Source of the DNA: Firmicutes bacterium UBA2598
Lineage (GTDB): Bacteria; Bacillota; PH28-bin88
Assembly (NCBI GenBank): GCA_002339345.1
Contig: DDKM01000010.1
Location: forward strand, 10,981-21,331
Direction of reading: 5' to 3'
DNA length: 10,351 nt
The position numbers and the translations under genes were made by a program. The notes below the pieces were generated by a model. The model was not told where the DNA came from. It searched no databases and saw only the letters and a program-made list of their open reading frames with translations. Shown piece after piece: positions 6,866 to 10,351 of this stretch. Position 1 is the first letter of the stretch; each line of letters opens with the position of its first letter.

Positions 6866-6897
6866 CTGGATACAATTGTTTACCACAGGAGGGCAAC

Positions 6898-7530
6898 ATG
6901 TCCGGTTTTCCCTTTTTTTCCCGCGACAATGCCAATACCGGCATACCAAAAATCAAACACCACTACCTGGAACCATCGGTGCTGGATCGCCTGGCGGTAT
7001 CCCTGTGCCAGCACCTCAAGGTCATCGATCCCACCCGGTCCCGTCCGCTGGTGGTGGTCGGCATCGGTACCGACCGGTCCACCGGCGACAGTCTCGGCCC
7101 TTTGGTGGGAACTAAATTGGTGGCGGCAGCACCGCCGGGTCTCCATGTCTATGGTACCCTTGATGAGCCAGTGCATGCCAGCAACCTCAACGGTAAACTG
7201 GAGGAAATCCGTCGCCTTCACCACAACCCCCTGATCATTGCCATCGATGCCTGTCTGGGTCAGGTAGAAAGCATTGGTTCCGTCACCCTTGCCGCAGGTG
7301 CGGTCAAGCCCGGTGCGGGTGTGCACAAGAACCTGCCCCCGGTAGGCGAAATACACTTCACAGGGATTGTCAATGTGGGCGGCTATATGGAATATTTCGT
7401 TTTGCAAAACACCAGGCTCAGCCTGGTAATGCGCATGGCTGACCTCATTGCCCAGGCCATCCTGGATGGGTACCAAATGGTTTTCACCACCACCCCACGG
7501 CGGGAGGCTATGATGGGTTCCCTGCAATAG
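6898..7530 (+). CDS. yyaC: Sporulation protein YyaC (DUF1256 family)
   Basis: This 210-residue protein belongs to the YyaC/DUF1256 family of spore formers, whose fold resembles the hydrogenase-maturation and germination-protease peptidases. Its biochemical role is not established. The family signature VVVGIGTDRSTGDSLGPLVG begins at about residue 52. The acidic motif AIDACLG follows at about 115-121, then GVHKNLPPVGEIHFTGIVNVGG (about 140-161). Asp59, Asp64 and Asp117 are plausible metal or active-site residues by analogy only. The ATG start has AGGAGGG ending 4 bp upstream. It is the only plus-strand gene in the window. In B. subtilis yyaC lies near soj-spo0J and noc at the origin, which fits the neighbourhood here. 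A candidate SigE-type promoter lies upstream. The 3' end overlaps the convergent phosphoribosyltransferase gene by 23 bp. Confidence 0.93.
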   Translation: MSGFPFFSRDNANTGIPKIKHHYLEPSVLDRLAVSLCQHLKVIDPTRSRPLVVVGIGTDRSTGDSLGPLVGTKLVAAAPPGLHVYGTLDEPVHASNLNGKLEEIRRLHHNPLIIAIDACLGQVESIGSVTLAAGAVKPGAGVHKNLPPVGEIHFTGIVNVGGYMEYFVLQNTRLSLVMRMADLIAQAILDGYQMVFTTTPRREAMMGSLQ

Positions 7531-8176
7531 CGTGATTCACTTCCCGCAATAGGGATTGTACCAAATCGTCAGGGGTATCGCCGAATTCCTCATAAAACTG
7601 CCCTACGGCGTAAAAGGGTTCCGGGGTATGGAGACACACCAGGCGATCAACCTCCCTGGATAACCGGGCCGCTGCCTCCGGTGAGCCTACAGGCACGGCC
7701 AATACCAATTCCCGCGCCCCGGACCGCCGGAGGTATTGCAGAGCAGCTTGGACGGTAAAGCCCGTTGCCAACCCGTCATCAACCAGAATCACTGGCCGCC
7801 CAGCGGGTGTGGGGAGTATCGCCCCTTTGGCATATCGTGTGATCCTTCGTTCAATTTCCGCCCTTTCCCTGTCCACTTCCGTTTCCAGTTGGGACGGGCT
7901 CAAGCCCAACCTGTGTAATAGGGCGTGATCCCATAATACCTGTCCGTCCGGGGTAAGGGCGCCTGCGGCCACTTCAGGGTTGTGCGGCACACCTATTTTA
8001 CGGGGAATCACAATACCCAGGGGGGCCTGCAGAGCCAGGGCTACCGGGGCAGCCACCTCCACCCCTCCGCGGGGAATACCAAGCACAACCGGGTTGGATA
8101 AACCCAAACCCTTAACCTCTGCTGCCAAACGGCAACCGGCCTCCCGGCGGTGGGCAAAATACAAGGCAAAAACCAC
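7508..8176 (-). CDS. Phosphoribosyltransferase-family protein (COG1926 type)
   Basis: This 222-residue protein has the type I phosphoribosyltransferase fold. The PRPP-binding loop reads VILVDDGLATGFT (about 129-141), with two acidic residues followed by the TG of the family motif. The N-terminal block has VVLGIPRGGVEVAAPVA (30-46) and the lysine segment IPRKIGVPHNPEVAAGA, features of the stand-alone PRTase group of unknown substrate. It is not a recognised purine, pyrimidine or ComF enzyme. The first in-frame start is GTG at 8176, but its ribosome site is poorly spaced. A TTG at 8164 lies 8 bp after GGGGTGG and would give MYFAHRREAG, closer to the beginning expected for the family. The gene follows the bactofilin terminator and so needs its own promoter. 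Its last 23 bp overlap the end of yyaC. Confidence 0.88.
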   Translation of the reverse strand: MVFALYFAHRREAGCRLAAEVKGLGLSNPVVLGIPRGGVEVAAPVALALQAPLGIVIPRKIGVPHNPEVAAGALTPDGQVLWDHALLHRLGLSPSQLETEVDRERAEIERRITRYAKGAILPTPAGRPVILVDDGLATGFTVQAALQYLRRSGARELVLAVPVGSPEAAARLSREVDRLVCLHTPEPFYAVGQFYEEFGDTPDDLVQSLLREVNHAIAGNPS

Positions 8177-8180
8177 CCCT

Positions 8181-8229
8181 TTCCGGTTGCGAAAAGCCTT
8201 TACTTATTTCACTACCATTGTAACCGGAA
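8181..8229. repeat. Spaced inverted repeat upstream of the phosphoribosyltransferase gene
   Basis: TTCCGGTT (8181-8188) and AACCGGAA (8222-8229) are perfect inverted copies with 33 bp between them. They flank the stretch that should contain the gene's promoter. On the minus strand TACAAT (8222-8217) partly overlaps one arm as a possible -10 box. Two half-sites for a regulator or a long-range hairpin are conceivable. Chance is also possible for 8 bp. Confidence 0.3.
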
Positions 8230-8243
8230 TCCCCTCGTTGTAT

Positions 8244-8269
8244 TAAAAAGCGGGGTTAGTCACCCCGCT
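8244..8269 (-). terminator. Intrinsic terminator of the DUF4446-M23-bactofilin operon
   Basis: On the minus strand AGCGGGG pairs with CCCCGCT (7 bp, 7-base loop), followed directly by a T-run completed by the closing T of the stem and then AA. It lies 27 bp after the bactofilin stop codon. On the other strand the stem is followed by TCATTCATTTTT, a poorer tail, so the minus direction is the main one. Confidence 0.9.
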
Positions 8270-8296
8270 CATTCATTTTTAATTGTGTGATGAAGA

Positions 8297-8701
8297 TTAT
8301 CCCGCCCGACCGGAGATGATAGGCTTGGACTTATCCTGACTGGCCCCTTCACCGGTTTTGGTCATGCTGCAATTACCCAGGAACACAGCACCATCTTCGA
8401 CAACCAGGCCGCCCACCTGGACATCCCCCTCCAACCTGCCGGTAGCAGCAATCTCCAGGCGGCCATTGGCTGTCACATTGCCCTTCACCCTACCCGCCAG
8501 GAGAAGGTTGCGAGCCTGAATTTGAGCAGTGACCTGCCCTCCCTCACCCACCACCACATCACCCTGGGAAATAATTTCACCTTCCACACGGCCATCCACC
8601 CTTAAAGTGCCGCTGGCCACAAGTTTACCGGTAAACACCGTTTCCTTCCCGATAATGGTTTCCACCCTGTCAGTTCCGATGGGTTCCTTCCGTTTCAGCA
8701 T
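8297..8701 (-). CDS. Bactofilin (polymer-forming cytoskeletal protein)
   Basis: Bactofilins polymerise without nucleotide into filaments on the inner membrane face and act as scaffolds for cell-wall enzymes. This 134-residue protein has the typical core from about residue 14 to 112, a right-handed beta-helix built from short repeats. Examples are IIGKETVFTGKLVASGTLRVDG, then GRVEGEIISQGDVVVGEGGQV, then ARNLLLAGRVKGNVTANGRLEI. Short polar tails flank the core, as usual. The ATG has AAGGAGG 9 bp upstream. It lies 43 bp after an M23 peptidase gene. Pairing of bactofilin with M23 peptidases is common, and the filament is thought to position the peptidase (as BacA-LmdC in Hyphomonas and related systems). 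It is the last gene of the operon. Confidence 0.95.
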   Translation of the reverse strand: MLKRKEPIGTDRVETIIGKETVFTGKLVASGTLRVDGRVEGEIISQGDVVVGEGGQVTAQIQARNLLLAGRVKGNVTANGRLEIAATGRLEGDVQVGGLVVEDGAVFLGNCSMTKTGEGASQDKSKPIISGRAG

Positions 8702-8744
8702 GGCAGGTATCCTCCTTGTTGCATGGTTATCGTACTGACCCCGA

Positions 8745-9740
8745 CTACGGCAACACCTTCAGGGGATCGATGATTTTGCCATTATACTCTACGGTGTAAT
8801 GAAGATGGGGACCAGTACTGCGACCGGTTGAACCCACCCTGGAAATGACATCCCCGCGTTTAACCGTCTGCCCAACCTTCACAAGTATTTTGGAGTTATG
8901 GGCATAACTGGTACGGTAACCATACCCATGGTCGATGGTCACCATCTGGCCGTAACCGGACCGCCAGCCGGCAAACACCACCTTACCACCACCGGTGGCC
9001 ACCACGGGATCACCTACACGGCCGGCAATATCCAAACCATCGTGAAACTCCCTTTTTGTACCGCCAAAGGGGGATCTTCGCCATCCATAAGGGGAGGTAA
9101 TTCTACCGGACAATGGCCACCGGGACGGGATAGCCGCCAGGTATGCCAGACGGTCGGAAACCTCTTTTTTCAGGTTTTCCAGGTGGGCTGCCTGCATTTC
9201 AGCCAGCAAGTCAATGGCCTCCAACTCCTGCTCAATTTCCTTGATGGAAGCCATCTCTTCGCTCATGACGTAAACGCCGGACTGTTCATCCTCCTGTAAC
9301 AGCCATTGTTCACCACTGGCCTCTTCGGCGGCTAACAACTCCATGGAACCCTCACTCCGGGAAACGGATGTCGGTGGAACCCTGGTGGTCTGGGAATTGG
9401 CCTTCAGGCCTACCATTTCACGCACCTGGCGGTCCAGATCAGCCACTTCCTGCAGTTTTTGCTGCATATCCAAAGCCTGTTGCTGCAATTTTTTGATTTC
9501 CTGGCCTTGTTGCGCATTGACCACATCCAGGTATTCCAGACGTTTTACTTCCTTCCGGACGGCCTGGTAGGAAACAACAAGATATGTAACGGAAATGATG
9601 GAAACCAGGCAAAGCAGGAAAAGCCCCTGGATGGCCCATCTGGGTATCCGCCAGTTGGTTACCCTCTCTTGGGAATGGGGGATAACCACCAGTGTCCAGT
9701 AATTCTGTTTCTTGGTTCTGGGCCGAATGGGTCTCATCAT
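8745..9740 (-). CDS. Membrane-anchored M23-family peptidoglycan endopeptidase
   Basis: This is a zinc metalloendopeptidase that cuts cross-links in peptidoglycan outside the cell. The 331-residue protein has a short basic cytoplasmic tail and one membrane segment at about 37-58 (around IQGLFLLCLVSIISVTYLVV). Two coiled coils rich in Glu, Gln and Leu follow (about 60-112 and 160-200), then the C-terminal LytM/M23 domain (210-325). All catalytic elements are present: His233 and Asp237 (FHDGLDIAG), His281 (SYAHNSK) and the HLH pair 312-314 (GPHLHYTVEY). Start choice: of TTG (9743), ATG (9740) and ATG (9737), the ATGs are best spaced from GGAAGGGG. It lies between the DUF4446 gene and bactofilin and is probably localised by that bactofilin via its short cytoplasmic part. 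Confidence 0.95.
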   Translation of the reverse strand: MMRPIRPRTKKQNYWTLVVIPHSQERVTNWRIPRWAIQGLFLLCLVSIISVTYLVVSYQAVRKEVKRLEYLDVVNAQQGQEIKKLQQQALDMQQKLQEVADLDRQVREMVGLKANSQTTRVPPTSVSRSEGSMELLAAEEASGEQWLLQEDEQSGVYVMSEEMASIKEIEQELEAIDLLAEMQAAHLENLKKEVSDRLAYLAAIPSRWPLSGRITSPYGWRRSPFGGTKREFHDGLDIAGRVGDPVVATGGGKVVFAGWRSGYGQMVTIDHGYGYRTSYAHNSKILVKVGQTVKRGDVISRVGSTGRSTGPHLHYTVEYNGKIIDPLKVLP

Positions 9741-9799
9741 CAAACCCCTTCCTGAAACACAAACCTTTCCGCCAAAGGCCTTGCCACTAACTCCCCCGG

Positions 9800-10318
9800 C
9801 TAACCATGTTTCACATCCCGGCGGGCCTGGGCAATGGCCGCCTCTTCCTCGGCGGTCAGGCGGTAGCTGGACTTTCCAGCTTTAACCGGTTTGGCAAAGG
9901 TGCGGGAATCTTCCCGACCGTAGATACTGCTGATCACTACTCCATCGTTACGGTCATCCAGCATGGCCACAGCAAAGCTTAGATCGCTGCCCACTTCGGG
10001 AAAGGCATTGAACCTGACCAGGCCGATGCGCTGGATGAACCCGGGTTTCTGGTACTCAATTTCCCGCAGGCGGCTATCTATAATTTCCAGCCGTTCCAGC
10101 GTAAGCCTGACCTGCCTGTGGTACTGACGAATGTTTTCCTCCAGGTCTACCCCATCACCCTGTAGCATGGCCCTCATTCTTTTGTGCAAACCCCGAATCT
10201 GGGCTATCAAAACCAGTAACAGAATAAAAAGAAATAAACTAATCCCGGCTGAAACGGCCACTACCTGTGGCAGGAAGGCCTGGATCCAGCCCAGCAGACC
10301 CGCCAACATCGCATCCAT
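9800..10318 (-). CDS. DUF4446-family membrane protein
   Basis: This 172-residue protein has a single hydrophobic segment at about 16-42 (VVAVSAGISLFLFILLLVLI within it), a charged helical stretch likely to form a coiled coil (about 45-90, with LEENIRQYHRQVRLTLERLE), and a compact C-terminal domain. That domain contains IGLVRFNAFPEVGSDLSFAV and DGVVISSIYGREDSRTFAKPV, the recognisable core of DUF4446. The function is unknown. The family is usually found next to parB/spo0J in Firmicutes, which suggests the partitioning genes lie beyond the right edge. The ATG at 10318 is the first available start after an in-frame stop, but its ribosome site is weak (AGG about 13 bp upstream). The M23 gene follows after 59 bp without a terminator. 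Confidence 0.9.
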   Translation of the reverse strand: MDAMLAGLLGWIQAFLPQVVAVSAGISLFLFILLLVLIAQIRGLHKRMRAMLQGDGVDLEENIRQYHRQVRLTLERLEIIDSRLREIEYQKPGFIQRIGLVRFNAFPEVGSDLSFAVAMLDDRNDGVVISSIYGREDSRTFAKPVKAGKSSYRLTAEEEAAIAQARRDVKHG

Positions 10319-10351
10319 ACAGGTAAAGAACCTGGTTTCTAAAACTTACGC

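Larger units (their letters stand above)
6617..6897. other. Divergent intergenic region between gerMN and yyaC
   Basis: This 281-bp stretch has no convincing gene. It must hold the promoters of two divergent genes. On the minus strand there are two -10-like TATAAT boxes, at 6647-6642 and at 6688-6683. The second is preceded by TGG, giving an extended -10 (TGnTATAAT). The first has a 10-bp perfect palindrome directly upstream. On the plus strand a SigE-like promoter lies at 6839-6865. The middle (about 6700-6830) shows several short GGCC/CCATGG palindromes but no terminator or RNA structure I could support. Confidence 0.6.

Noticed and set aside
6880..7527. A 215-codon open frame on the minus strand, antisense to almost all of yyaC
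   Set aside because: Its translation shows no recognisable domain, is rich in His, Gln and Gly, and mirrors the strongly conserved yyaC frame. It is a shadow frame in GC-rich DNA.
1..10351. In-frame UGA codons that might encode selenocysteine within the window
   Set aside because: Because the sel locus is present I checked the ends of the minus-strand genes. Nearly all stop at TAA or TAG, and the one TGA (PspC gene) is followed by only a dozen codons without family sequence. No selenoprotein candidate was found.
1..10351. CRISPR arrays, insertion sequences, prophage or attachment sites
   Set aside because: No spaced direct repeats, transposase or integrase sequences, or tRNA-duplicated ends were seen. 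The content is ordinary core chromosome.

Overview
The window looks like a chromosomal stretch from an anaerobic, endospore-forming Firmicute, probably of the Desulfotomaculum/Pelotomaculum (Peptococcaceae) type. This placement is inferred from gene content and gene order, not from any database search. The supporting signs are a selenocysteine insertion locus, the sporulation gene yyaC, a lipoprotein with GerM domains, moderately high GC, Shine-Dalgarno sites of the AGGAGG type and frequent GTG starts. In Bacillus subtilis yyaC lies beside the chromosome-partitioning genes near oriC. The set DUF4446, M23 peptidase, bactofilin and yyaC therefore suggests an origin-proximal region, with parA/parB perhaps just beyond the right edge.

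All genes except yyaC are on the minus strand, so the window reads naturally from right to left. At the right, DUF4446 protein, membrane-anchored M23 peptidase and bactofilin form a compact cell-envelope/morphogenesis operon that ends in a clear intrinsic terminator (8244-8269). A phosphoribosyltransferase gene follows. It meets the plus-strand yyaC tail to tail with a 23-bp overlap and no terminator between them. A 281-bp divergent intergenic region separates yyaC from the GerMN-type lipoprotein gene, which ends at a strong terminator (5541-5565). An M24 metallopeptidase follows, then a PspC-domain gene and a small LiaF/DUF5668-like membrane protein gene.

The left third is the selenocysteine machinery: selA (Sec synthase), selB (Sec-specific elongation factor) and, cut by the window edge, the 5' part of the selenocysteine tRNA gene (selC), which has its own near-consensus promoter (TTGAAC-17-TATAAT). 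Together they charge and deliver selenocysteine at UGA codons. No selenoprotein gene was seen in the window.

The most unusual local observation is the PspC-domain gene. It has a frameshift in its most conserved segment, and the start codon best placed for its strong Shine-Dalgarno site reads ATA. It looks like a recent pseudogene, or a sequencing error. I found no CRISPR array, transposon, prophage or obviously new multi-gene system. The window is mostly ordinary core chromosome with several regulatory details worth checking.
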